This document shows positions 11,045 through 19,986 of a stretch of 64,000 nucleotides of DNA, one piece after another. Origin of the DNA: Actinoplanes sichuanensis (GTDB taxonomy: Bacteria > Actinomycetota > Actinomycetes > Mycobacteriales > Micromonosporaceae); assembly GCF_033097365.1 (NCBI RefSeq), contig NZ_AP028461.1:6510001-6574000 (forward strand), in the 5' to 3' direction. Under the pieces are notes generated by a model. It was not told where the DNA came from. It saw only the letters and a program-made list of their open reading frames with translations, and did no database searches. Numbering within the stretch: position 1 is the stretch's first letter; each line of letters opens with the position of its first letter. A program made the position numbers and the translations under genes.

Positions 11045-12276
11045 GGACCCGCCCCGCCCCGGGCGGCGACCTGCCGGAGCACCCCGACCGGTTGTGGCGC
11101 AACCCGGAGCCCAAAGCCTCCTACGACGTCATCGTCGTAGGAGGCGGCGGGCACGGCCTGGCCACCGCCTACTACCTGGCGAAGAACCACGGCATCACCA
11201 ACGTGGCGGTGCTGGAGCGCGGCTGGCTGGCCGGCGGCAACATGGCCCGCAACACCACGATCATCCGGTCCAACTACCTGTGGGACGAGAGCGCCGGCAT
11301 CTACGAGCACTCCCTGAAGCTGTGGGAGAGCCTGGAGCAGGAACTCGACTACCCGATCCTGTTCAGCCAGCGGGGTGTGCTCAACCTGGCGCACAGCCTG
11401 CAGGACGTGCGGGACAGCGTGCGGCGGGTGCACGCCAACCGGCTCAACGGGGTGGACGCCGAGTGGCTCACCCCGGCGCAGGTGCGAGAAGTCTGCCCGA
11501 TCGTCAACATCTCCCCGGACGTGCGCTACCCGGTGCACGGTGCGACCTACCAGCCGCGCGCGGGCATCGCCAAGCACGACTACGTGGCGTGGGGTTACGC
11601 CCGCGCGGCGGACGCGCTCGGGGTGGATCTGATCCAGCACTGCGAGGTGCAGGGACTGCAGATCAGCAACGGGCGGGTCACCGGCGTGCACACCGACCTG
11701 GGCACCATCGGCGCCGGGAAGGTGGCGCTGAGCGCGGCCGGGCACACCTCGGTGGTGGCCGCCGGCGCCGGGATCGACCTGCCGCTGCAGAGCCATCCGC
11801 TGCAGGCGCTCGTCTCCGAACTGCTGGAGCCGGTGCACCCGACGGTGGTGATGTCGAACGCCGTGCACGTCTACGTCAGCCAGGCGCACAAGGGCGAGCT
11901 GGTGATGGGCGCCGGCATCGACACGTGGAACGGGTACGGCCAGCGCGGCGCGTTCCACATCATCGAGCGGCAGATGTCCGCGGCGCTGGAACTGTTCCCG
12001 GTGTTCGCGCGGGCGCACGTGCTACGGACCTGGGGCGGCATCGTCGACGTCACCCCGGACGCGTCCCCGATCGTCGGCCTCGCACCGGTGGAGAACCTCT
12101 ACCTGAACTGCGGGTGGGGCACCGGCGGGTTCAAGGCGACCCCCGGTGTGGGCTGGTGTTACGCGCACACCGTGGCACACGGCGAGCCCCACCCGCTGAA
12201 CGCCCCGTTCAGCCTCGAGCGCTTCGTCACCGGCGCTCTCGTCGACGAGCACGGCGCCGCCGCGGTCGCCCACTGA
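11029..12276 (+). CDS. soxB: Sarcosine oxidase beta subunit
   Basis: A 415-residue FAD/FMN subunit of heterotetrameric sarcosine oxidase, which oxidatively demethylates sarcosine to glycine. It carries the family start [23 protein letters not shown] motif [20 protein letters not shown], the covalent-flavin region [23 protein letters not shown] and the C-terminal [17 protein letters not shown] 11029 is chosen: it precedes the conserved LPEHP segment by about 14 residues, is preceded by AAGGTGAAG as a possible ribosome-binding site, and overlaps the end of proX by 16 bases. No ATG lies between it and LPEHP, so the exact start is a little uncertain. Confidence 0.92.
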   Translation: MAGPVGTRPAPGGDLPEHPDRLWRNPEPKASYDVIVVGGGGHGLATAYYLAKNHGITNVAVLERGWLAGGNMARNTTIIRSNYLWDESAGIYEHSLKLWESLEQELDYPILFSQRGVLNLAHSLQDVRDSVRRVHANRLNGVDAEWLTPAQVREVCPIVNISPDVRYPVHGATYQPRAGIAKHDYVAWGYARAADALGVDLIQHCEVQGLQISNGRVTGVHTDLGTIGAGKVALSAAGHTSVVAAGAGIDLPLQSHPLQALVSELLEPVHPTVVMSNAVHVYVSQAHKGELVMGAGIDTWNGYGQRGAFHIIERQMSAALELFPVFARAHVLRTWGGIVDVTPDASPIVGLAPVENLYLNCGWGTGGFKATPGVGWCYAHTVAHGEPHPLNAPFSLERFVTGALVDEHGAAAVAH

Positions 12277-12295
12277 GTTCTGTTTAGGAAACGCC

Positions 12296-12538
12296 ATGAT
12301 GCTCATCCCCTGCCCCTGGTGCGGGCCCCGCGACGAGTCCGAGTTCCACTACGGCGGACAGGCCGGTGTCGCCTATCCGGCCGACCCGGCGGCCCTGTCC
12401 GACGAGGAGTGGGCGAAGTACCTGTTCTTCCGGGACAACCCGAAGGGCCCGTTCCGGGAGCGGTGGAGCCACAGCGCCGGGTGCCGCCGCTGGTTCAGTC
12501 TGGTCCGCGACACGGTCACGAACGAGGTGCTGTCATGA
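12296..12538 (+). CDS. soxD: Sarcosine oxidase delta subunit (zinc-binding)
   Basis: An 80-residue protein. Cys6, Cys9, His59 and Cys63 (CPWC near the start; HSAGC near the end) match the zinc ligands of characterised SoxD subunits in spacing and number. It is a small structural subunit of heterotetrameric sarcosine oxidase. The first of two adjacent ATG codons is used here; the second (12299) is equally possible. TTAGGAAACGCC upstream is a fair ribosome-binding site. The stop overlaps soxA (ATGA). Confidence 0.95.
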   Translation: MMLIPCPWCGPRDESEFHYGGQAGVAYPADPAALSDEEWAKYLFFRDNPKGPFRERWSHSAGCRRWFSLVRDTVTNEVLS

Positions 12539-15306
12539 CGCAGCAGTTCCGTCTGGCGCAGGGCGGGTTGGTCGACCGGGAGACGCCGCTGAGCTTCCGG
12601 TTCGACGGCCGGGAGTATCCGGGGTTCCAGGGCGACACCCTGGCGTCGGCGCTGCTGGCGAACGGGGTGCTGCGGGTCGCCGACAGCCTGCGGCTCGGCC
12701 GGCCGCGCGGGATCTTCTCGGCCGGGATCGAGGAACCGAACGCGATCGTGCAGATCGAGGAGCCGTTCCCGGAGCCGATGCTGACCGCCACCACGATCGA
12801 GCTGTACGGCGGTCTGGTGGCCCGGTCACTACGCGGGCACGGGCGGCTCGCCGGTGATCCCGACCCGGCCCGTTACGACTCGACCCACGCGCACTGCGAC
12901 GTGCTGGTGATCGGCGCCGGGCCGGCCGGTCTGGCGGCCGCCGCGACCGCCGCGTCGTCCGGCGCCCGGGTGATCCTGCTCGACGACCAGCCGCGCCTCG
13001 GTGGCAGTCTGCTGGGCACCGGCGAACACCTGGACTGGGTGGACGCGGTGGCCGCGGACCTGGCGGCCGCGGACGAGACCCGGGTGCTGACCCGGACCAC
13101 GGCGTTCGGCTACTACGACGACAACCATGTGATCGCGGTCCAGCGGCGCACCAACCACCTCGGGGCGCTCGCGCCGAGGCATCTGTCCCGGGAGCGGGTC
13201 TGGCGGATCCGGGCGAAGCAGGTCGTGCTGGCGACCGGCGCGCACGAGCGGTCGTTGGCGTTCGCCGACAACGACCGGCCCGGCGTGATGCTGGCCGGCG
13301 CCGCCCGGACCTACGTGAACCGGTACGGCGTGCTGCCCGGCCGCCGGGCCGTCGTGCTGACCACCAACGACAGCGCCTACCCGGCGGCCCGTGATCTGGC
13401 CGCCGCGGGGGTGGAGATCGCGGCGATCGCCGACCTGCGGCCCGAAGCGCGACTCGACGGGGCACTGCCCGGCTGGGCGGTGGCCCGGGTGCACGGCGAG
13501 CAACGGGTGGCGGCGGTGACGTTGCGGTCGCCGGACGGAAGCGAGCGCGAGGTGGACGCCGACCTGCTGCTGGTGTCCGGCGGCTGGAACCCGGTGGGTG
13601 CGCTGTTCAGCCAGGCCGGGGGGCGGCTCGCCTACGACCCGGAACTGGGTGCCTTCCGTCCCACCGAGGACTGCCGTCAGAACCTCTTCGTGGCCGGGGC
13701 CGCGGGTGGATCGTACGATATCGGGCTTTGTCTCGCCGAAGGCGCCGCGATGGGTGAGCGCGCCGCGGAGGCCGCCGGTTTCGCCGCTCGCGGGATCGAG
13801 CTGCCGGCGGCTCCGGGCCCGACCGGAACGCCGCCGCTCGCGGTCTGGACGCTGCCCGGCGGTGACCCGGCGACGCAGTTCGCCGATCTGCAGCGGGACG
13901 TGACGGTCGCCGATCTGGCCCGCGCGACCGGCACCGGGATGCGCTCGGCCGAGCACGTGAAGCGCTACACCACGGCCGGCACCGCGCACGACCAGGGCAA
14001 GACCGGCGGCACGCTGACCAGCGGGGTCGTCGCCGAACTGCTCGGTGTGGAGGTCGGCGCGCTGGGCACCACGACGTTCCGGCCGCCGTACGCGCCGGTG
14101 AGTTTCGCCGCGCTGGCCGGCCGCGACCGGGGCATGCTGTTCGACCCGGTGCGGGTGACCGCGCTGCACGGCTGGCACGAGTCGAACGGCGCGCTGTTCG
14201 AGAACGTCGGCCAGTGGAAGCGGCCCTGGTACTACCCCCGCGACGGCGAGGACATGTTCAGCGCCGTGCTGCGCGAGTGTTACGCGGCCCGGGACGGTGT
14301 GGCCATGATGGACGCCTCCACCCTCGGCAAGATCGACGTGCAGGGGCCGGACGCGGGCGAGTTCCTGGACCGGCTCTACACCAACCTGATCAGCACGCTG
14401 AAGCCCGGCGCGATCCGCTACGGCGTGATGTGCAAGCCGGACGGGATGGTCTTCGACGACGGGACGGTCATCCGTCTCACCGACGAGCGGTTCCTGGTCA
14501 CCACGACCACCGGCAACGCCGCCGCGGTGCTCGACTGGATGGAGGAGTGGCTGCAGACCGAGTGGCCCGAGCTGCGGGTGCGTTGCACGTCGGTGACCGA
14601 GCAGTGGGCGACCGTCGCGCTGGTCGGCCCGAAGTCCCGCACGGTCCTCGCCGCCGTCGCGCCCGATCTGGACGTCAGCCGGGCCGGCTTCGGGTTCATG
14701 ACCTGGCGGGACACCGAGGTAGCCGGGATCTCCGCCCGGGTCTGCCGGATCAGTTTCTCCGGCGAGTTGGCCTACGAGATCAACGTCAGCTGGTGGGACG
14801 CGCTCGCGCTGTGGCAGGCGCTGCTCGCCGCGGGTGCGGCGCACGACATCACGCCCTACGGCACGGAGACCATGCACGTGCTGCGGGCCGAGAAGGGCTA
14901 CCCGATCATCGGCCAGGACACCGACGGCACGGTCACCCCGCACGACCTGGGGCTGGGCTGGGCGGTCTCGAAGAAGAAGGCCGACTTCATCGGCAAACGA
15001 TCCTTCAGCCGTACGGACACCGCGCGCCCCGACCGCAAACAGCTGGTCGGGCTGATCCCGGACGGTGGCGGGCTGCTGCCGGAGGGCGCTCATCTGGTCA
15101 CCGACCGGGCCGAGCGGGTCCTCGGGCACGTCACCTCCTCGTACCACAGCGCGGCTCTGGGCCGTACCTTCGCTCTCGCCCTGCTCCGCGGTGGCCGTGA
15201 CCTGATCGGACAGACGGTCTGGGCCACGCTCGACGACGGCCTGGCGCCGGTGACCGTCACCGGTTCCGTGCTCTACGACCCGGAAGGAACGCGCCGTGAC
15301 GGCTGA
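12535..15306 (+). CDS. soxA: Sarcosine oxidase alpha subunit
   Basis: A 923-residue subunit in the usual order. The N-terminus is a small ferredoxin-like domain without a cluster (PLSFRFDGREYPGFQGDTLASALLANG). A dinucleotide-binding domain follows (DVLVIGAGPAGLAAAATAASSGA, near residue 122). The C-terminal half is a GcvT-type tetrahydrofolate-binding domain (LDRLYTNLISTLKPGAIRYG, HVLRAEKGYPIIGQDTDGT) that takes the methyl group as 5,10-methylene-THF. ATG 12535 overlaps the soxD stop, and the 3' end overlaps soxG by 11 bases. The order B-D-A-G is the classical one. No glyA, folD or purU follows here, unlike many sox operons. Confidence 0.95.
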   Translation: MTQQFRLAQGGLVDRETPLSFRFDGREYPGFQGDTLASALLANGVLRVADSLRLGRPRGIFSAGIEEPNAIVQIEEPFPEPMLTATTIELYGGLVARSLRGHGRLAGDPDPARYDSTHAHCDVLVIGAGPAGLAAAATAASSGARVILLDDQPRLGGSLLGTGEHLDWVDAVAADLAAADETRVLTRTTAFGYYDDNHVIAVQRRTNHLGALAPRHLSRERVWRIRAKQVVLATGAHERSLAFADNDRPGVMLAGAARTYVNRYGVLPGRRAVVLTTNDSAYPAARDLAAAGVEIAAIADLRPEARLDGALPGWAVARVHGEQRVAAVTLRSPDGSEREVDADLLLVSGGWNPVGALFSQAGGRLAYDPELGAFRPTEDCRQNLFVAGAAGGSYDIGLCLAEGAAMGERAAEAAGFAARGIELPAAPGPTGTPPLAVWTLPGGDPATQFADLQRDVTVADLARATGTGMRSAEHVKRYTTAGTAHDQGKTGGTLTSGVVAELLGVEVGALGTTTFRPPYAPVSFAALAGRDRGMLFDPVRVTALHGWHESNGALFENVGQWKRPWYYPRDGEDMFSAVLRECYAARDGVAMMDASTLGKIDVQGPDAGEFLDRLYTNLISTLKPGAIRYGVMCKPDGMVFDDGTVIRLTDERFLVTTTTGNAAAVLDWMEEWLQTEWPELRVRCTSVTEQWATVALVGPKSRTVLAAVAPDLDVSRAGFGFMTWRDTEVAGISARVCRISFSGELAYEINVSWWDALALWQALLAAGAAHDITPYGTETMHVLRAEKGYPIIGQDTDGTVTPHDLGLGWAVSKKKADFIGKRSFSRTDTARPDRKQLVGLIPDGGGLLPEGAHLVTDRAERVLGHVTSSYHSAALGRTFALALLRGGRDLIGQTVWATLDDGLAPVTVTGSVLYDPEGTRRDG

Positions 15307-15808
15307 CCGGAACTTCCGAAAGTCACCCCTCGGTGATCTCCGTGACCGGCTCGCGACGCTGAGCGGCGCGATCACCGTTTCCGAGGTGCCGTTCCTGGCC
15401 CAGATCAATGTGCGGACCGGCGGCCTTCCGTCGTCGCGGCCCGCCGATGTGGACGTGCTCCCCCTCGGGCCGGACGAGTTCCTCGTCGTCGGACCGCCCG
15501 GTTCGGAGGACCGGCTGACCGCGGCGTACCACGGCCCGGACGCGTCCGTTGTGGACGTCTCGGCGCAACGCACCGCGCTCGATCTGAGCGGTCCGGCCGT
15601 CCGGGAGCTTCTGGCGTTCGGTTGCTCGATCGATCTGCATCCGCGTGTCTTCGCGATCGGCGACTGCGCGCAGACGATTCTCGCGCACACGCCCGTGGTG
15701 TTACAGCGCCGCGAATCGGGATTCCGGGTTCTGGTGCGTTCGTCATTCGCGGCGCATCTCGCGGCGTGGATTCTCGACGTGAGCCCAGAACTCACCGCCG
15801 GTCACTGA
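15296..15808 (+). CDS. soxG: Sarcosine oxidase gamma subunit
   Basis: A 170-residue protein of the SoxG family, related in fold to part of the GcvT domain. The family features LPLGPDEFLVVGPPG, VVDVSAQRTALDLSGPAVRELLAFGCSIDLHP and a C-terminal RSSFAAHLAAWILD are recognisable. It begins at GTG 15296 inside the end of soxA, just after GGAAGGAAC. It completes the four-subunit enzyme and ends the catabolic run; a 270-base non-coding stretch follows. Confidence 0.9.
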   Translation: MTADRNFRKSPLGDLRDRLATLSGAITVSEVPFLAQINVRTGGLPSSRPADVDVLPLGPDEFLVVGPPGSEDRLTAAYHGPDASVVDVSAQRTALDLSGPAVRELLAFGCSIDLHPRVFAIGDCAQTILAHTPVVLQRRESGFRVLVRSSFAAHLAAWILDVSPELTAGH

Positions 15809-16078
15809 GAGCGCTCCCATACTACGGACAGTAATACGCGCAATGCGTAAAGAGGTTGCACCATCGTAAATTTCGGTCTGCGGTGTTGACCATCAACAAG
15901 GAAAAGAAGATTCTTGTCCGGCGATCACGGAAGGTCGGATTTCCGACTCCGCGACCGTCATCGCGCGCTGCTTCGGATCCACTTTGCTTAACAAACTTTA
16001 ACGATTCATTGCCGTGAATCGCATCGCGTGCCGGCGCAGGACGGGGCCCCGCCGGCAGCCGACAGAGGAGCTGATCGC
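15809..16078. promoter_or_regulatory. AT-richer intergenic region upstream of the conservon
   Basis: No gene is visible here. The stretch is clearly less GC-rich than its flanks and holds a perfect dyad TGTTGA-CCA-TCAACA (15884-15898) that overlaps a TTGACC hexamer. It also holds GTCGGA-TT-TCCGAC (15934-15947) and TTAACAAACTTTAACGATT near 15987-16005. It is the likely promoter/operator region of the conservon operon. No terminator of the sox run is obvious apart from the short palindrome GAGCGCTC right after soxG. Confidence 0.45.
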
Positions 16079-18517
16079 TTGTCCGTCCATGTCGAGGGCG
16101 CCGAGCTGTCCGAGCCGGCCGGTGACACCACACCGGCCCCCGGCGCCCACGCAGGTGACAAGCAGGTCCTGAGCCACCGGACCGGCGGCACGATCCGCCG
16201 GCGGGTGATCCGTACCCTGGCCCTGCCGGTCGCGACCACCCTCGTGCTGCTCACCATCGTCGCCGTCGGCGAGGTCGCCAACTATCGCGAGGCGTCGGCC
16301 ACCGCCCGCGCCGTCGACATCAACGTCGCGGTGCAGGAACTGGTGCAGGATCTGCAGACCGAGCGTGGCCTGACCGCCGGTTACCTGGGCGGCAACGAGG
16401 GCTTCCAGGACGAGCTGCTGCCCGCCCGGGACGCCGTCGACCTGAGCCGTGACCAGCTCGAAGTGCTGGTCTCGGACGGCGGTGACGTCGAGGACCGGGT
16501 GGCCGCCGCGGTCCAGCAGCTGGACGGCCTGGCCGGAGTCCGCGCCGGCACCGACACCGGCTCCGGCGTGCGGGCCGCCACCTTCGCCTTCTACACCGCG
16601 CGCATCGCCGACCTGAGCAATCTCGACTTCGACCTGGACAGCACCGGCGACGAGGAATTGCGCCGCGGTGCCGCCGCCCTGGAGTCGCTCAGTGCCGCCA
16701 AGGAGGCGATCGCCCAGGAGCGCGCCTTCCTCAACGGTGTCTTCTCGGCCGGCGGTTTCAAGCAGGGCGAGTTCCTCCAGTTCGTCACCCAGCGGTCCAC
16801 CAAGGACGCGGCGCTGACCGCGTTCGACAGGTACGCCAACGACACCGAGCGGGCCGCCCGGCAATACCTGTTCGACACCGGCCCGGCCCGGGAGGCGGCC
16901 TACTTCGAGCAGGTCGCCCTGCTCTCCGGCGACGGGCGCTACCTCCAGGTCAACCCGCAGGCGTGGTGGTCGGCGCACACCACGCTGCTGGACGACATGC
17001 TCCAGCTGGAGCGGCACGTCGGTTCGGTCATCTCGGCCCGTGCCAACACCCTCGAGGACGAGGCGTCGGTTCGGATGGGCGTGCTGCTCGGCGCCGTGCT
17101 GATCTGTCTGGCCGGCTCGATCTGGCTGGCCACCGTGGCCTCGCAGTCGGTGGCCCGGCCGCTGACCGTGCTCGCCGGTGAGGCGAACCGACTGGCCGTC
17201 CTCCAGCTGCCGGAGGCGGTCCAGCGGGCGGCGACCGGCGACAGCACCGCGCCACCACTGCCGGTGCTCGTGCCACGCGGCGCGAGTATCGAGGTCCGAC
17301 TCGTGGCCGACGCGTTCGACCGGATCCAGGCCACCGCCTACGAGCTGGCCACCGAGCAGGCGGTGCTGCGGCGTACCACCGCCGAGTCGCTGGCCAACCT
17401 CGGCCGCCGTAACCAGAACCTGCTGCGCCGCCAGCTCGGCTTCATCACCAAGCTGGAGCGGGAGGAGTCGAACCCGACCGGTCTGGCCAACCTCTTCGAG
17501 CTCGACCACCTGGCCACCCGCATGCGGCGGAACGCGGAGAGCCTGCTGATCCTGGTCGGCGCGTCCAGTCCGCGGCAGCTCTCCGAGCCGCTGAACGTCA
17601 CCGACGTGATCCGGGCCGCGGTCTCCGAGGTCGAGGAGTACCGCCGGGTCACCCTGCGCCGGGTGGACGACAGCCTGGTCACCGGCTCCACGGTCAGCGG
17701 CATCGCGCACATGCTGGCCGAGCTGATCGAGAACGGTCTGGCCTTCTCCCCGCCGGACGTGGACGTGGAGATCCACGGTCGCCGGATCGGTGACAGCTAT
17801 CTGATCGCGGTCAGCGACCAGGGCATCGGCATGTCCCCGCACGACATGGCCCGGGCCAACGAGCGCCTGCGCGGCGAGGGCGACTTCATCACCGCGCCGG
17901 CCCGGTTCCTCGGTCACTACGTGGTCGGTCGTCTGGCCATGCAGATGGGCATCGAGGTGCAGCTCACGCCGTCGCCGGTGACCGGTGTGACGGCCCGGAT
18001 CACGCTGCCCGCCGACATCCTGGCCAGTGCGCAGCCGGTCGGCGCCGCGCCGCGGCCCGCGGCCCGCCCGGCGTCCTCGTCGGCCCGCCAGATCACCGCG
18101 ACCATCGAGGCGCCCACCGTGGTCATGCCGGCGCCGCTGCCGACCATGGACGCCGCCCCGATCCGGCCGCTGCAGTCGACGGCCATCGAGTACGTGGTGG
18201 TGGACGACGGACATGCGGCCGCGCCGGCGCCCGTGCCCGCACCGGCGCCGGTGTCGATCCCGGCGCAGCGGGAGCCCCTGGAGAGCATGGACACCTTCTC
18301 GCTCTCCGACGACAGCGCGCCCCGGACGGCGAACGGCCTGCGCAAGCGCACCCCCCGCGCGCAGCGTGGCGGCCAGCCACGGAAGGCCGAGACGGCCGCA
18401 CCGACGATCGAGAAGTCGAGCCTGATCAACGACTCGCCCGAGTCGGTACGTGACCGGCTCAACGCGCTGCGTGGCGGCATCCAGCGTGGCAGTGCCGAAA
18501 CAGCGGGGTTGTCGTGA
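16079..18517 (+). CDS. cvnA: Conservon sensor histidine kinase with nitrate/nitrite-sensing (NIT) domain
   Basis: An 812-residue membrane kinase. A first transmembrane helix lies near residues 43-65 (TLALPVATTLVLLTIVAVG). An extracytoplasmic NIT-type helical sensor follows (ERGLTAGYLGG is its signature). A second helix (MGVLLGAVLICLAGSIWLA) and a HAMP region come next. The dimerisation region is typical of conservon kinases (FELDHLATRMRRNAESLL) with a HATPase domain (ELIENGLAFSPPDVDVEI, SDQGIGMS). The last 150 residues are a low-complexity Ala/Pro-rich tail. TTG 16079 is chosen because GAGGAG lies 8 bases upstream; a GTG at 16028 is possible. In Streptomyces these kinases work with the Roadblock, DUF742 and GTPase proteins encoded next. 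Confidence 0.9.
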   Translation: MSVHVEGAELSEPAGDTTPAPGAHAGDKQVLSHRTGGTIRRRVIRTLALPVATTLVLLTIVAVGEVANYREASATARAVDINVAVQELVQDLQTERGLTAGYLGGNEGFQDELLPARDAVDLSRDQLEVLVSDGGDVEDRVAAAVQQLDGLAGVRAGTDTGSGVRAATFAFYTARIADLSNLDFDLDSTGDEELRRGAAALESLSAAKEAIAQERAFLNGVFSAGGFKQGEFLQFVTQRSTKDAALTAFDRYANDTERAARQYLFDTGPAREAAYFEQVALLSGDGRYLQVNPQAWWSAHTTLLDDMLQLERHVGSVISARANTLEDEASVRMGVLLGAVLICLAGSIWLATVASQSVARPLTVLAGEANRLAVLQLPEAVQRAATGDSTAPPLPVLVPRGASIEVRLVADAFDRIQATAYELATEQAVLRRTTAESLANLGRRNQNLLRRQLGFITKLEREESNPTGLANLFELDHLATRMRRNAESLLILVGASSPRQLSEPLNVTDVIRAAVSEVEEYRRVTLRRVDDSLVTGSTVSGIAHMLAELIENGLAFSPPDVDVEIHGRRIGDSYLIAVSDQGIGMSPHDMARANERLRGEGDFITAPARFLGHYVVGRLAMQMGIEVQLTPSPVTGVTARITLPADILASAQPVGAAPRPAARPASSSARQITATIEAPTVVMPAPLPTMDAAPIRPLQSTAIEYVVVDDGHAAAPAPVPAPAPVSIPAQREPLESMDTFSLSDDSAPRTANGLRKRTPRAQRGGQPRKAETAAPTIEKSSLINDSPESVRDRLNALRGGIQRGSAETAGLS

Positions 18518-18564
18518 CTGCTATCCCGAAATGGCCCCTTGGCAGCAACCTGGAAAGAAGAATG

Positions 18565-18990
18565 ATGAGCGTAGACACGTCGGCGGATCGGCACCAATTC
18601 AATTGGCTGCTCGGCAACTTCGTGCACCAGACGGACGGCGTGCGTGATGCCGTGGCGGTGTCCTCCGACGGCCTGCTGATCGCGAGCTCGGACGGGCTGA
18701 ACCGGGCCGAGGCGGACCAACTGGCCGCCATCGTCTCCAGCCTGGCCAGCCTCGCGCGCAGCGCCTCCCGGCGGTACGACTTCGACGGCCTCAAACTCAT
18801 CATGATCGAGATGCACCGGGGCTTCCTGCTGGTGTCGGTCATCCGCGGTGGCAGCGTCCTCGGCGTGGTGTCCGGCAGCGAGTGCGATCTGGGCCTGGTC
18901 GGCTACGAGATCTCCCTGCTCGCCGACCGGTTCGGAGACCTGCTCACCCCGGCCCTGATCGCAGAGTCCCGGCAACACCTACCGCGATGA
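18565..18990 (+). CDS. cvnB: Roadblock/LC7-domain protein of the conservon
   Basis: A 141-residue Roadblock/LC7 protein (QFNWLLGNFVHQTDGVRDAVAVSSDGLL; later HRGFLLVSVIRGGSVLGVV). These proteins bind small GTPases of the MglA/Ras type and probably link the sensor kinase to the GTPase of the operon. ATG 18565 is preceded by GGAAAGAAG at good spacing. ATG 18562 and a GTG at 18514 that overlaps the kinase stop are alternatives. The downstream DUF742 gene starts inside its stop codon. Confidence 0.9.
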   Translation: MSVDTSADRHQFNWLLGNFVHQTDGVRDAVAVSSDGLLIASSDGLNRAEADQLAAIVSSLASLARSASRRYDFDGLKLIMIEMHRGFLLVSVIRGGSVLGVVSGSECDLGLVGYEISLLADRFGDLLTPALIAESRQHLPR

Positions 18991-19403
18991 CCAGCCCTTC
19001 GTGGGGCTCCGAGCCCGAGATGATCCCGTACGCCGGCTCCCACCGGCCGTCTTCCGGGCTGCACTCCACCGACCCGGACGAGGACCCGGTGATCCGCCCG
19101 TTCATGCTCACGAACGGGCGGACCCAGCCTCTGCAGGACGGGCTGCGGATCGAGACGTTGTTGTACGCGGCTCCGGCCGCTCTGTCGGCGCCGTTGCGCT
19201 TCGAGTCCCGGCGCATCGTCGAGCTCGCGCAGTCGCCGAGGTCGGTCGCGGACCTGTCGGTGGCGCTGCGCGCGCCGCTCGGCGTGGTCCGAGTGATCGT
19301 GGCCGACCTGATCACGCAGGGCTATCTGACCGTGCAGGAGTCGGTCGGCGAGCTCTCTACCAGTTTGATCGAAAGGATCAGGGACCGTGTCCGGGCGCTC
19401 TAG
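18987..19403 (+). CDS. cvnC: DUF742 protein of the conservon
   Basis: A 138-residue DUF742 protein, the third member of conservons. It has the family motif VIRPFMLTNGRTQP followed by a winged-helix-like C-terminal half (EIVELAQSPRSVADLSVALRAP-like region, GVVRVIVADLITQGYL). Its biochemical role is not settled in the family. A start ATG inside the Roadblock stop (ATGA) and a 17-base overlap with the GTPase gene show tight coupling. Confidence 0.9.
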   Translation: MTSPSWGSEPEMIPYAGSHRPSSGLHSTDPDEDPVIRPFMLTNGRTQPLQDGLRIETLLYAAPAALSAPLRFESRRIVELAQSPRSVADLSVALRAPLGVVRVIVADLITQGYLTVQESVGELSTSLIERIRDRVRAL

Positions 19404-19986
19404 GGAGCCTTCGGCAGCGCACCCCGTCGCTGTCAAGATCGTTATCAGCGGTGGTTTCGGCGTCGGCAAGACCACGTTCGTGGGCGCCATCTCCGAGATC
19501 GAACCGCTGGTCACCGAAGCCGAGATGACCGAGAAGTCGATCGGCATCGACGACACCTCCGCGGTGTCCGGCAAGACCACCACGACCGTCGCCCTCGACT
19601 TCGGCCGCATCACCCTCGACGACGCGCTGCTGCTCTACCTGTTCGGCACTCCGGGACAGGACCGGTTCGCGTTCCTCTGGGACGACCTGGTCGACGGGGC
19701 ACTCGGCGCCATCGTGCTGGTCGACACCCGCCGGATCGAGGACTCGTTCCCGGCCATCGACTACTTCGAGGAGCACGAGATCCCGTTCATCGTCGGCATC
19801 AACCGCTTCAGCGGCGGGCAGCGCTTCCACCTGGAGGAGGTCCGCGACGCGCTCGGCGTCGGCCCCGGCCTGCCGCTGGTGGAGTGCGACGCCCGGGAGC
19901 GCGAGTCGGTGAAGAGCGTGCTGGTGGCGCTCACCGAGCAGGTCCTGCTCAAGCGGGCCGCCCGGGAACGGGCCTCGGCGTGGTGA
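19387..19986 (+). CDS. cvnD: Conservon small GTP-binding protein
   Basis: A 199-residue Ras-like GTPase. The P-loop is GGFGVGKTT, followed by the conservon-type switch region PLVTEAEMTEKS. Then come the G3-like LFGTPGQDRF, NRF (in FIVGINRFSG) in the place of NKxD, and CDARERES as G5. It starts at GTG 19387 within the DUF742 gene. In known conservons it is membrane-associated and signals with the Roadblock protein. Its stop overlaps the start of the following lipoprotein gene (GTGA), an unusual fifth member. Confidence 0.92.
   Translation: MSGRSREPSAAHPVAVKIVISGGFGVGKTTFVGAISEIEPLVTEAEMTEKSIGIDDTSAVSGKTTTTVALDFGRITLDDALLLYLFGTPGQDRFAFLWDDLVDGALGAIVLVDTRRIEDSFPAIDYFEEHEIPFIVGINRFSGGQRFHLEEVRDALGVGPGLPLVECDARERESVKSVLVALTEQVLLKRAARERASAW

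Noticed and set aside
15934..15947. GTCGGATTTCCGAC as a terminator of the sox run
   Set aside because: Only a six-base-pair stem, 126 bases past soxG; more likely an operator element or chance.
16028..16078. GTG 16028 as start of the conservon kinase
   Set aside because: No ribosome-binding site and unconserved-looking residues; TTG 16079 has GAGGAG at correct spacing. Not fully excluded.
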